Assembly (NCBI GenBank): GCA_964657395.1
Contig: CAZZUX010000004.1
Coordinates: 24,627 to 88,626, forward strand
Origin: G963692885 sp964657395
Lineage (GTDB): Bacteria > Acidobacteriota > Terriglobia > Terriglobales > Acidobacteriaceae
Length of the DNA stretch: 64,000 nt
Direction: 5' to 3'
Shown here: positions 10,601-18,424 of the stretch, piece after piece
Layout: each line of letters starts with the position of its first letter
Position numbering within the stretch: the first letter of the stretch is position 1
Made by a program: the position numbers and the translations under genes
Notes under the pieces: generated by a model
The model's input: only the letters and a program-made list of their open reading frames with translations
Told to the model about the DNA's origin: nothing
The model's database searches: none

Positions 10601-10613
10601 AGGCAAAGACTAA
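7611..10613 (+). CDS. GH54 alpha-L-arabinofuranosidase with NEW3-like and split lamin-tail C-terminal modules
   Basis: About 1000 residues. After a signal peptide (IMLAFFYLAAFTFVAGG), the region ~38-370 matches the GH54 catalytic domain known mainly from fungi: GPCDIYAAASDPCVAAHSTT, PKHNDLKQAPRGGF, CCFDYGNAE. Both catalytic residues are present: Glu247 in TDQENN (nucleophile) and Asp325 in NGGDNSN (acid/base), 78 residues apart, close to the spacing in the fungal enzyme. It would remove arabinose side chains from arabinoxylan or arabinan. The fungal CBM42 is absent. Instead there is a NEW3-like beta-sandwich (TVTFTNETSAPVHGVRLS), then the first half of a lamin-tail domain (DSFVELYNAGTGSVDVSNWTL). 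Four ~50-residue repeats (VGD-x-[IV]-x-IG type) follow, and then what looks like the second half of the lamin-tail domain (LRDNADLVVDSLNYG, NRSPDGADTDSNCTDFV). ATGs at 7476 and 7566 are alternative starts; 7611 directly precedes the signal peptide. Confidence 0.9.
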   Translation: MKAVKTRIMLAFFYLAAFTFVAGGKAQQADAQTSIAQPQGPCDIYAAASDPCVAAHSTTRALYASYRGPLYQVLRQSDAKTLDIGVVTPSASDVGGYADAAAQDKFCADTYCWISIVYDQSPKHNDLKQAPRGGFNGPALGGVNNLPLADMAPVTVMGHKVYGVFIEPGMGLRVDDVKGTAVDDQAEGQYWVINGRHFNSGCCFDYGNAEIDSRDDDNGTMETAYYGDAIPWFHGTKVGPWIMTDQENNLVGCVNPDGSKLCASLPNITWRFVTAMAKGEPHRWTTLGGDAQQGALDVMFNGPRVNATYDPMRKQGAILLGNGGDNSNSSQGTFYEGAVTAAGTFPSDATDQLVQANIVAAQYGAAPLSIAPASAIATPPGLQTFAPGSSQSTTVTFTNETSAPVHGVRLSIAAKDRWTAIVQGTRDTAKTFSEPVAPHASVAATFTVTAGPTAFNGDLTANGSWTDSSSNSAHSVSAVEKVRNVSPIRINKFRISSGSAANSTDSFVELYNAGTGSVDVSNWTLTVRPTQQAVFSTVKLPAGTTLAAHGTYLLGLANSGLTVAAHHGDTALYVRSVTGMSVGDSVSIGSGASVETHKIATIGTAAGRATTVWQPLPDGPMTIPAGSTNVPVFSVSDFVVGQKIALGYGATFPAVASGIEKNEVVTVTAVGKPGTQAYLAAEAPAGSTNIKVTSAANISVGDKIRLDIDSVGHGIEIVTVTNIGTEAKHGNLSADANAGTTNIKVRRVKDLAAGDKLTIGTPANLEMTTIVSVGTSDSAGTGIVVTPALTKPHIKDEGVVVPGTGLELAAPLRFNHAANLPFSNRGTGISFQPATAYVHASNEPVRSLGTGVTLDGPLSRDYETDAVVSDVAVESAGYHGKPEPNQLFGGPELSVDAPYFERIVNRKEGSMVLRDNADLVVDSLNYGLLVDPWAAEGFQGTSGPKESGCYIKTRSRADHVEPSGPTIPTNTTANRSPDGADTDSNCTDFVTAPLPDAGKD

Positions 10614-10647
10614 CGATCTCACTCGATAGAGATCCTTCAACAGTCAC

Positions 10648-10673
10648 GGCGCCGAAAGGTTCCTTTCTTCGCC
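10648..10673 (+). terminator. Possible terminator after GH54
   Basis: Imperfect hairpin GGCG-cc-GAAAG-gttc-CTTTC-tt-CGCC shortly after the GH54 stop. There is no clear T-run, so this is tentative. Confidence 0.3.
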
Positions 10674-10712
10674 ATGACTCCAGTGGAAGGTGTGTCGAAA
10701 GTCCGGCGTTCC

Positions 10713-10741
10713 TTGACAGGAATCTGTCGAATTCCTACCAT
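10713..10741 (+). promoter_or_regulatory. Sigma-70 promoter with inverted repeat in the spacer, upstream of GH38
   Basis: TTGACA at 10713-10718, a 17-bp spacer, then TACCAT at 10736-10741. The spacer holds AGGAAT-N7-ATTCCT, a candidate operator placed where bound repressor would block RNA polymerase. The GH38 start is about 90 nt downstream. Its sequence differs from the CG-centred palindromes elsewhere in this region, so a different regulator would be involved. Confidence 0.55.
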
Positions 10742-10830
10742 CGCCTTTTGGCACGATAGCGATTGCTCTTTCATGCAATTGCTCCCGCATCTTTTACAAC
10801 GAGCATCTGACTCCATCGATCAGAGGTTTT

Positions 10831-13800
10831 ATGTCACGGTTGCCCAAAGGCTTCCTCTTCACAGCCCTCGCTGCCTTCGCGTTTCAGTCCTCCGCACAGA
10901 CGATGACCGCGCCCGATATCACCAGGCAGCCGACTCTTTACGTGGTTCCGTATGCTCATCTTGATACGCAGTGGCGCTGGGAATATCCGCAGGTCATCAG
11001 CGAATACCTGCTGAAGACAATGCGCGTCAACTTCGACTACATGGATAAGTACCCGCACTATGTTTTCAACTGGTCGGGCTCCAATCGATATCGGCTGATG
11101 AAGGAGTATTATCCGGCCGACTACGCCCGACTGAAAGGATATGTAGCCAAGGGAAACTGGTATCCAGCTGGGTCTTCCGTGGAAGAAGGCGATGTCAACC
11201 TGCCCAGCGCTGAGTCGATTTTTCGCCAGGTGCTTTATGGAAATAGCTATTTCCGGCAGGAATTTGGTAAGGCCAGCGCGGAATATATGCTACCCGATTG
11301 CTTCGGGTTCCCTGCTTCGTTGCCCACCATTCTTGCGAACGCGGGAGTAAAGGGATTTTCGACACAGAAATTGAGCGCTTCCTGGCAGCCGGCACCGCTG
11401 ATTGGCGGCCCGGACTCGCCCGAGAAAACGCCTGAAGGTATTCCCTTCAACGTCGGTGTATGGCAGGGGCCGGACGGCGAGCAGGTGCTTGCAGCACTGA
11501 ATCCTGAAAGCTATGGAAGTCAGATTCACACGGACCTGAGCAAGACGCCGCCTCCTGCTCCCCCGCCGGATCCGAACCAGCGCAGACAGCAGGTGGAAAT
11601 TGATTGGCCCGCGCGCATCGACATCGATGGAAAAGCTACCGGCGTCTTCGCGGACTACCATTACGTCGGCACCGGTGACATCGGTGGCGCTACGAACGAG
11701 GAATCAGTCAAGCTGCTGGAAGCCATGGTCACCAAGGGAGAAGCGGTTCTGCCGACTCCTGGATCGGCCATAGATTTCGGCAGAGGAGGAGCTACCGGCG
11801 ACATCGTCACCTCCGGCACACCAGTCCGCATGGGCGATGGTCCTGTGCGTGTGATCTCCTCGGCGGCGGACCAGATGTTCCTCGACATCAAGCCGGACAT
11901 GCAGTCCAAGATGCCGACTTACAAAGGTGATCTGGAACTGATCAACCACTCGGCAGGTTCGCTCACTTCGCAGGCTTACCACAAACGTTGGAATCGTAAG
12001 AATGAGCTGCTCGCCGATGCAGCCGAGAAAGCGTCTGTCGCTGCTGCATGGATGGGCGGCAGACCGTATCCGCAACAACGTCTGAATAGTGCGTGGACCT
12101 TGGTAATGGGTGGACAATTCCACGATACCGGTGCAGGAACGGCGACTCCGCGCGCGTATGAGTTTGCGCAGAACGATGATGTTATCGCCTCCAACCAGTT
12201 CGCGGATGTACTGAAAAGCGCTACTCAGGCTGTTGCCTCAGAACTCGACACCCGGGTGAGTGGTGCGCCGATTATTGTCTATAACCCGCTGAATGTGAAA
12301 CGTGAAGATTTGGTGGAAGCAGACCTTCCCGGTGGCGACACATCGATCAAAGCTGTCAGCGTGTACGGCCCGGATGGGAAGGAAGTGCCCGCGCAGATCG
12401 AAGATGGCAGGATGTTGTTCCTCGCCACTGCGCCATCGGTCGGCTATGCGGTTTACAACGTAAAGAATGGATCAGGGGCCGCGGCATCACGAGAGCTGAA
12501 GGTAAGTTCAACGTCACTTGAAAACGCGCGCTATCGCGTAGCAATCTCCACAGATGGAGACGTCACCAGCATCTTCGACAAGTCCATTCAAAAGGAATTG
12601 TTAAGTGGACCCGTGCGACTGGCGATCTCGCAGGATGCTCCAAAAAATTGGCCGGCATGGAACATGGATTTTGATCAGGAGCAGGCTCCTCCGCGTTCCT
12701 ACGTAAGTGGACCGGCGAAAATCAGGGTCGTTGAAAATGGTCCGGCGCGTGTGGCTGTCGAGGTAAGCCGCGGAGGCGAAGGCTCCAGGTTCAAGCAGAC
12801 AGTCAGGCTCTCTGCCGGTGATGCCGGCAACCGGGTTGAGTTCACCGAGGCGATCGACTGGCGAACACTATCAGGAAATCTGAAAGCTGTTTTTCCGCTA
12901 GCAGCTACCAATAAGCTGTCGACCTATAACTGGGAGGTAGGAACGATTCAGCGCCCTGCTGCTTTCGATAGACAATTCGAAGTGGCGTCGCATCATTGGA
13001 TCGATCAGACCGATGAGAGCGGTTCGTATGGTGCCACCATTCTCACGGACGTGAAGAACGGATCGGACAAGCGTGATGATAAAACCTTGCGGCTCACCCT
13101 GCTTCGTTCGCCGGGTGAAGCGTCCGAGATGAAGGGCGACTACACGGATGAGTTGAATCAGGATTGGGGACATCACGACATACTCTTCGGCATTGCCGGC
13201 CACGCTGGAGACTGGCGAACGGGCCAGACCGACTGGCAGGCATATCGTCTCAGCACCCCGCTGATCGCCTTTACTACCGAGAAGCACGCAGGAAGGCTGG
13301 GGCGTGATTTCTCACTCGTCAGCCTGGATCATCCGAACATTCGTATTCTCGCTCTCAAGAAAGCCGAGCAGAGTGACGAAGTAATCGTGCGCATGGTGGA
13401 GCTGAACGGAAAGGAAACTCCACAGGTGCGAATCAAGTTTGCCTCGCCACTGGACGCAGCCCGCGAGGTCAATGGACAGGAATTGCCTGTGGGTCCGGTC
13501 AGCGTTGTGGATGGTGCATTGCAAACATCGTTCAAACCTTATCAGCCACGGACTTTTGCAATACGGCTTGGAAAGGCAGGCATCAACGACCCTGGCACCG
13601 TTTCCCAGCCAGTCGATCTAAAGTATGACCTCGATGCAGCGAGCGCAGATGATACGAAGTCCATCGGGGGGTTCGACAGCAAGGGCAATGCTTTACCTGC
13701 GGAGATGCTGCCGGCAAACCTTGCAGTAGATGGCGTGAACTTCAAGCTTGCACCGGCAGGAGCCGGGAAGCCGAATGCAGTTCTAGCGAAGGGACAGACC

Positions 13801-14415
13801 ATCGATCTGCCGGCGGGAAACTTCAACAGGGTCTATTTCGTGGCCGCCTCGGCAAATGGCGATCAGCAAACTACCTTCAAGTTGGGAGATACTGCAAAGA
13901 CACTTACGATTGAAGACTGGGGCGGCTTTGTTGGTCAATGGGACACGCGAATCTGGAAGCCCCGGCCCGCAGAAGTGACGCTGGGCGGCGGACGCAGTCA
14001 CACTCCGGAACATCAAGCCGCGCTGCGGAAGGATTGGTCCTTCTCTGCGAATCACGCCACCTGGAACTTGAAGAATTCAGGATCGCCGGACTGGTCTCCG
14101 AGCTATCCGAGTGACTACCTTGGATTGCGGCCAGGATACATCAAGCCTGCGACTCTTGCGTGGTACGCGTCGCATCACCATACGGCTGAAGGACTCAACG
14201 AGCCTTACGCCTATAGCTATCTATTTGTCTACTCGCTCGATTTACCGGCGGGAGCCAGAGCTATGACATTGCCAGATAACCCAGACATCCGCATTATGGC
14301 TGTTTCTGTCGCAAATCAAGAGCCGATCATCACTTCTGCTCAGCCCTTATTCGACAAGTTAGGTATGCAGATGATGAGTGATTTCATCGAGAAGCCGGGA
14401 TCGCCGCTACCCTAA
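10831..14415 (+). CDS. GH38 alpha-mannosidase, secreted
   Basis: 1194 residues. Signal peptide about residues 1-23 (LFTALAAFAFQSSAQ). The GH38 catalytic domain follows: His43 and Asp45 in PYAHLDTQWRWEY (zinc ligands and substrate contacts) and Asp156 in LPDCFGFPASLP (catalytic nucleophile). The middle domain includes HDTGAGTATPRAYEF and the large C-terminal beta domains occupy about 480-1194; the length is somewhat above the usual 900-1100. GH38 enzymes cleave alpha-mannosides with retention, using a metal ion. An AGAGG ribosome site lies before the ATG. It has its own promoter at 10713. With GH54 and GH127 nearby it probably degrades plant or fungal mannose-containing glycans; linkage specificity cannot be read from sequence. 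Confidence 0.92.
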   Translation: MSRLPKGFLFTALAAFAFQSSAQTMTAPDITRQPTLYVVPYAHLDTQWRWEYPQVISEYLLKTMRVNFDYMDKYPHYVFNWSGSNRYRLMKEYYPADYARLKGYVAKGNWYPAGSSVEEGDVNLPSAESIFRQVLYGNSYFRQEFGKASAEYMLPDCFGFPASLPTILANAGVKGFSTQKLSASWQPAPLIGGPDSPEKTPEGIPFNVGVWQGPDGEQVLAALNPESYGSQIHTDLSKTPPPAPPPDPNQRRQQVEIDWPARIDIDGKATGVFADYHYVGTGDIGGATNEESVKLLEAMVTKGEAVLPTPGSAIDFGRGGATGDIVTSGTPVRMGDGPVRVISSAADQMFLDIKPDMQSKMPTYKGDLELINHSAGSLTSQAYHKRWNRKNELLADAAEKASVAAAWMGGRPYPQQRLNSAWTLVMGGQFHDTGAGTATPRAYEFAQNDDVIASNQFADVLKSATQAVASELDTRVSGAPIIVYNPLNVKREDLVEADLPGGDTSIKAVSVYGPDGKEVPAQIEDGRMLFLATAPSVGYAVYNVKNGSGAAASRELKVSSTSLENARYRVAISTDGDVTSIFDKSIQKELLSGPVRLAISQDAPKNWPAWNMDFDQEQAPPRSYVSGPAKIRVVENGPARVAVEVSRGGEGSRFKQTVRLSAGDAGNRVEFTEAIDWRTLSGNLKAVFPLAATNKLSTYNWEVGTIQRPAAFDRQFEVASHHWIDQTDESGSYGATILTDVKNGSDKRDDKTLRLTLLRSPGEASEMKGDYTDELNQDWGHHDILFGIAGHAGDWRTGQTDWQAYRLSTPLIAFTTEKHAGRLGRDFSLVSLDHPNIRILALKKAEQSDEVIVRMVELNGKETPQVRIKFASPLDAAREVNGQELPVGPVSVVDGALQTSFKPYQPRTFAIRLGKAGINDPGTVSQPVDLKYDLDAASADDTKSIGGFDSKGNALPAEMLPANLAVDGVNFKLAPAGAGKPNAVLAKGQTIDLPAGNFNRVYFVAASANGDQQTTFKLGDTAKTLTIEDWGGFVGQWDTRIWKPRPAEVTLGGGRSHTPEHQAALRKDWSFSANHATWNLKNSGSPDWSPSYPSDYLGLRPGYIKPATLAWYASHHHTAEGLNEPYAYSYLFVYSLDLPAGARAMTLPDNPDIRIMAVSVANQEPIITSAQPLFDKLGMQMMSDFIEKPGSPLP

Positions 14416-14490
14416 TTGCCCGCAAACTGACCATCTTCATTCTGTCACGAAAAGACCGTCTGAACATTTCGATGGATATTATCGACTGGC

Positions 14491-14514
14491 AAAGCCGCCC
14501 TCGACAGCGGCTTT
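14491..14514 (+). terminator. Possible terminator hairpin after GH38
   Basis: AAAGCCGC, an 8-nt loop, then GCGGCTTT: a perfect 8-bp stem 75 nt after the GH38 stop. It lacks a T-run beyond the stem, so intrinsic termination is uncertain. Confidence 0.4.
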
Positions 14515-14637
14515 GACAGCGCCATCGTTCACCCGCACCAATGACTCTCGTTGCTTAGTAGCGAAATGCACGAAGCATGAACAGCTTTCGTCGCTGAACC
14601 GGATAGTTAATTCACAGGTTATTCCGATCACCACGGT

Positions 14638-14651
14638 TGCAAGCGTTGACA
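14638..14651. promoter_or_regulatory. LacI/cre-type operator overlapping the -35 box
   Basis: TGCAAGCGTTGACA fits the LacI/CcpA pattern TGNAANCGNTNNCA completely. Its last six bases are the TTGACA -35 box of the receptor promoter, so binding should block initiation. Confidence 0.65.
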
Positions 14652-14675
14652 CAAACTTCCCTGAATGAATAGACT
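14646..14675 (+). promoter_or_regulatory. Sigma-70 promoter of receptor 2
   Basis: TTGACA (14646-14651), an 18-bp spacer and TAGACT (14670-14675). It lies between two LacI-type 14-mers and about 160 nt upstream of the receptor start. Confidence 0.55.
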
Positions 14676-14683
14676 GGCCCGGC

Positions 14684-14697
14684 TGGAAACGCTTACA
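14684..14697. promoter_or_regulatory. LacI/cre-type operator downstream of the promoter
   Basis: TGGAAACGCTTACA again fits TGNAANCGNTNNCA. It lies 46 bp downstream of the site at 14638, roughly at +1 to +20 of the predicted transcript. Two consensus-matching sites flanking one promoter are unlikely by chance. Confidence 0.65.
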
Positions 14698-14836
14698 TCC
14701 TTTTTGACACGAAGCTAATCGATAGCTCAGAACGTGCCGGCATTGCATGACTCGTATCGCCGCCGATGGTCCGGATAATCAAGGACCAGCGCCTGAGGTT
14801 CAATCTTAGAAACTGCTGTTCGATTCTGGAGGCAAA

Positions 14837-17800
14837 ATGATCCCCCTCTCCCGAAATGCGAAGCTTTCGCCTGCGAGCGCCAAGCCTTCTGCGCAGAAAT
14901 CTGTCAAGCCCGCCCGCTTCTTTCACTGGACCATCCAGACAACTCTCTGCGGCTCTCTCGTGATGGCAGCCATCTCAGCTGTTCCGCGGCCGAGTTATGC
15001 GCAATCGAGCTCTTCGTCACTTTCCGGCACCATTACGGACGCGAGCGGCGCCGTTCTGCCCGGCGCCAAGGTCACGGTGCACAACGAGACCACCGGGCAA
15101 GAGAATGTCATCACAACAAGCGGGTCTGGTTCCTATACATTTCCGAACCTTGCCATCGGCAGCTACACTGTCCGCGTTGAAGCAAATGGCTTCGCAACCG
15201 CAGTGCAAAAGGGCACGCATCTTGATCCCAACATCGGCGCGCGCTACGATGTGGCACTGAAAACCGGAGAGTCAAGCACCAACATCACGGTGCAGGCGAA
15301 TGCGAACGTGCTCCAGACCGAGTCTGCCGCTGCGGGCCAGCTGGTCACAACGGAGCAGGTCAAATCTATCCAGTTAAATGGCCGGAATCCGCTGTACCTG
15401 TCGCAGCTTGAGCCGGGAGTGAACCGCAACGCACCTCTCTCATCCTTCAACTTCGCGCCTGACTTCAGTGGTCCGGTCGTGAATGGCGCGAGAGCTGCCG
15501 AGTCGCTGATCACGCTCGACGGTGCGCCGATGGTACGGACTCGCGGCAACGGCACACAGATCGGCGTCTCCGATGTAGACACCATTTCGCAGGAGCAGAT
15601 CCTCACGACCAGCTATCCCGCGCAATACGGCGAGACCTCCGGCGGCCTCATACAACTGGTTCCAAGAAGCGGCACCAACGAGTTTCACGGTTCCGTGTAT
15701 GAGTATTTGCGCAATTCCTTTTTCGATGCCAATACCTGGGGACGCAACCAGTCTGATCAGCCGTCCATTGCCGATCACCCGGCACCGTTCCGCTTCAACC
15801 AATTCGGCTGGGGCTTGAATGGACCGGTCTATATTCCTGGTCACTTCAACCAGAACAAGACGAAGCTGTTCTTTCTTGCCGGTGAAGAGTTTCTACGTTT
15901 CCGCCAGAACTCCACGCAGACCGGAAAGGTACCCACCACGCTGATGCGAGGCGGCGACTTCCGCGAATTGCTGAACAGCAACATCTTCTATTCAGGCGCA
16001 GTGCAGCTGGTGAATCCAACAACGGGCGCAGCCTACAACGGCAATGTCATTCCGGCTGGCCAATTGAGTCCGAATGGTATTGCACTGTTGAACGCCTATC
16101 CGGCTCCGAACGCTGTCAATCCGGGATACAACTGGCAGGCTTCTGCACCTTATCCGCAGAACCAGCGTAAAGATACATTGGTGATTGATTACATTCCTGC
16201 AGAGGCACACCATCTCCGGTTTAGCGTGCTCAACCAGCACTTCGACCAGATTGTTCCATTCGCCGGGAACTTTGATCGAACACCGCAGGTTTGGAACTGG
16301 CCTAACCAGGTTGGGGTTCTGCGTTACACGTGGACCATCAGCCCATCGCTTGTCAACGACGCATTCACATCTGTTTCCGCCGACCACGTCACGATCACCG
16401 ATCAATTGACGAGCGGTCTCTATGACAGAACGAATTATGGAATCAACTTCCCTTACATCTTCAGTGGGGCAAGCAAGCTTATCCCTAATAAGATCCCGAC
16501 CATCGGCATCGCGAACTTTACAACCCTGGACGGCGGCCCGTATCCATCGCACTCCGGCGGTGTGATCACCAACATCGCTGACAACCTGATCAAAGTACTT
16601 GGCTCGCACACCCTGACATTCGGCGCGTTGTACGAGCGAACTGGTGAGAACAATTTTGACCAGATTGACGTAAGCAGCACGACACCAGGCGCGACGAACA
16701 ATCAGAACGGCCAGTTTGAATTTACCGATACCAGGAACGGCCATCCTACAAGCAATGCCGCTGTAGGTAACGCTGCTCTTGGCCTCTTCGACACTTACGG
16801 CGAAATAGGGCAGAAGTCCTACACGCTATTCCGCTCCAACTTCGGCGCCGCCTTCGCACAGGACCAATGGCGTGTTACTCCCAAGATGGTGATTGAGTAC
16901 GGTGCGCGTTACAGCGTCTTCCAGCCATACTTCGCGCTATGGCGTAATCAGTCCGTGTTCGATCCTGCGTCTTACGATCCTGCCCTTGCACCGACAGTGG
17001 ATCCAATTACAGATACATTGACCGGCGGCGATGACTATGATGGGGTGGTGATCCCGGGCAGCGGCTTTCCAAGCTCTGCCAACGGACACGTACCCGCGAG
17101 CATCCTGAATGGTACCTACAACCGCCTGTTCCGCGGCTACGGCAAAGGATTTTCGAAGACCATCTGGACAGATGTTCAACCGCGTTTTGGCGTCACATAC
17201 CAGATCAAGAATGGAACTGTCATCCGCGCTGGCGGAGGCCGCTTTGTTCAGCGCATCGGTATCAGCGACAGCGTGCAGCTCGGAGGCAATGCACCATTCC
17301 AGCCAACTGCTTCTGTAACGGATGGCTCTGTTGATAATCCTGGTGGAACTACTCTGAGCACATTTCCTCTGGCTCTTTCATCTCAGGCGCGTACCTTTCC
17401 GAATCCAAATTCATGGAGCTGGAACGCTGCCATGGAACAGGAGCTCCCGAACATAGGTACGGTCACGATTGGCTATGTTGGACGAAAAGGAATCCACCTC
17501 ACTCAGCTCGACAATGTAAACCAGTTACAACCCGGAACTGTTCAGAGCAATCCTGCGAATGTTCAGCCGGATGCGCTCCGCCCATACAAGGGCTTCGCCA
17601 GTATCCTGCAGGATACGAATGCAGGCAGCTCGATCTACAACGGCTTGCAGGTCAACCTGAAGCGTCGTCTCACAAAAGGTTTCCTGTTCGGCGTGGCCTA
17701 CACCTGGTCCAAGAGCATGGACTACGGTTCCAACGCCGGCTATGAGCTACCCAATGTCTATGACCACACTCCTAACTGGGGTCCCAGCGACTTCGACATT

Positions 17801-18358
17801 CGCAATGTAGCCGTCGTCAACTATGTCTGGAATTTGCCGTATAACGGTGGAACCAGCCGACTGATGCGTGGTGCGCTCGGGAACTGGCAGGTTTCAGGAC
17901 TTACCCAGTTGCAATCCGGCGAGCCGTTCTCAATCGATACCGGTAACGACTACGCCGGTGTAGGCCCGGGCTCCGGTAGCCAGTTGTGGGACGCGATTCG
18001 CACACCATCCACGCCTCATAAATTCAGCAGTAGCAACGGGAGCGCATATTGGTTCGATCCCACTGCCTTTGTAGCTCCGGCGCCAGGAACCATCGCACCG
18101 CGAGGCACGCGAAACTCGCTCTACTCTCCTGGCTTCCAGAGCTGGAACATCGCATTAGTCAAAGATTTTCATGTCCTGCCGGGTCATGAGAACCACCTGC
18201 TAACCTTCCGGGCGGAGTCATTCAACTTCACCAATCACCCAAACCTAGATAGTCCAGACATCAATCCGACAAGCGGCACCTTCGGTCAAGTGACACAGAA
18301 AGGCAACACCTACGCGTCTGATCGGCAGTTTCAGTTCAGCTTGCGTTATCAGTTCTAG
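14837..18358 (+). CDS. Oar-type TonB-dependent receptor 2
   Basis: 1173 residues. It has an unusually long basic N-terminus before the export signal (TTLCGSLVMAAISAVPRPSYA at about 36-56). A carboxypeptidase-regulatory-like domain follows (LSGTITDASGAVLPGAKVTV), then a plug (LNGRNPLYLSQLEPGVN) and a long barrel ending FQFSLRYQF. GGAGG lies close to the ATG. The GH127 gene starts 66 nt downstream on the same strand, so they are probably one transcript and the receptor may import oligosaccharides related to beta-arabinofuranosides. The two LacI-type operators around its promoter support sugar control. It is more distant from receptors 1 and 4 than those two are from each other. Confidence 0.93.
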   Translation: MIPLSRNAKLSPASAKPSAQKSVKPARFFHWTIQTTLCGSLVMAAISAVPRPSYAQSSSSSLSGTITDASGAVLPGAKVTVHNETTGQENVITTSGSGSYTFPNLAIGSYTVRVEANGFATAVQKGTHLDPNIGARYDVALKTGESSTNITVQANANVLQTESAAAGQLVTTEQVKSIQLNGRNPLYLSQLEPGVNRNAPLSSFNFAPDFSGPVVNGARAAESLITLDGAPMVRTRGNGTQIGVSDVDTISQEQILTTSYPAQYGETSGGLIQLVPRSGTNEFHGSVYEYLRNSFFDANTWGRNQSDQPSIADHPAPFRFNQFGWGLNGPVYIPGHFNQNKTKLFFLAGEEFLRFRQNSTQTGKVPTTLMRGGDFRELLNSNIFYSGAVQLVNPTTGAAYNGNVIPAGQLSPNGIALLNAYPAPNAVNPGYNWQASAPYPQNQRKDTLVIDYIPAEAHHLRFSVLNQHFDQIVPFAGNFDRTPQVWNWPNQVGVLRYTWTISPSLVNDAFTSVSADHVTITDQLTSGLYDRTNYGINFPYIFSGASKLIPNKIPTIGIANFTTLDGGPYPSHSGGVITNIADNLIKVLGSHTLTFGALYERTGENNFDQIDVSSTTPGATNNQNGQFEFTDTRNGHPTSNAAVGNAALGLFDTYGEIGQKSYTLFRSNFGAAFAQDQWRVTPKMVIEYGARYSVFQPYFALWRNQSVFDPASYDPALAPTVDPITDTLTGGDDYDGVVIPGSGFPSSANGHVPASILNGTYNRLFRGYGKGFSKTIWTDVQPRFGVTYQIKNGTVIRAGGGRFVQRIGISDSVQLGGNAPFQPTASVTDGSVDNPGGTTLSTFPLALSSQARTFPNPNSWSWNAAMEQELPNIGTVTIGYVGRKGIHLTQLDNVNQLQPGTVQSNPANVQPDALRPYKGFASILQDTNAGSSIYNGLQVNLKRRLTKGFLFGVAYTWSKSMDYGSNAGYELPNVYDHTPNWGPSDFDIRNVAVVNYVWNLPYNGGTSRLMRGALGNWQVSGLTQLQSGEPFSIDTGNDYAGVGPGSGSQLWDAIRTPSTPHKFSSSNGSAYWFDPTAFVAPAPGTIAPRGTRNSLYSPGFQSWNIALVKDFHVLPGHENHLLTFRAESFNFTNHPNLDSPDINPTSGTFGQVTQKGNTYASDRQFQFSLRYQF

Positions 18359-18424
18359 TTAAGACTGAAATTACGGAGGGTGGCTGTTGCAGGATAGTTC
18401 TGGCTGCCCGGTACAATTCAGCAG

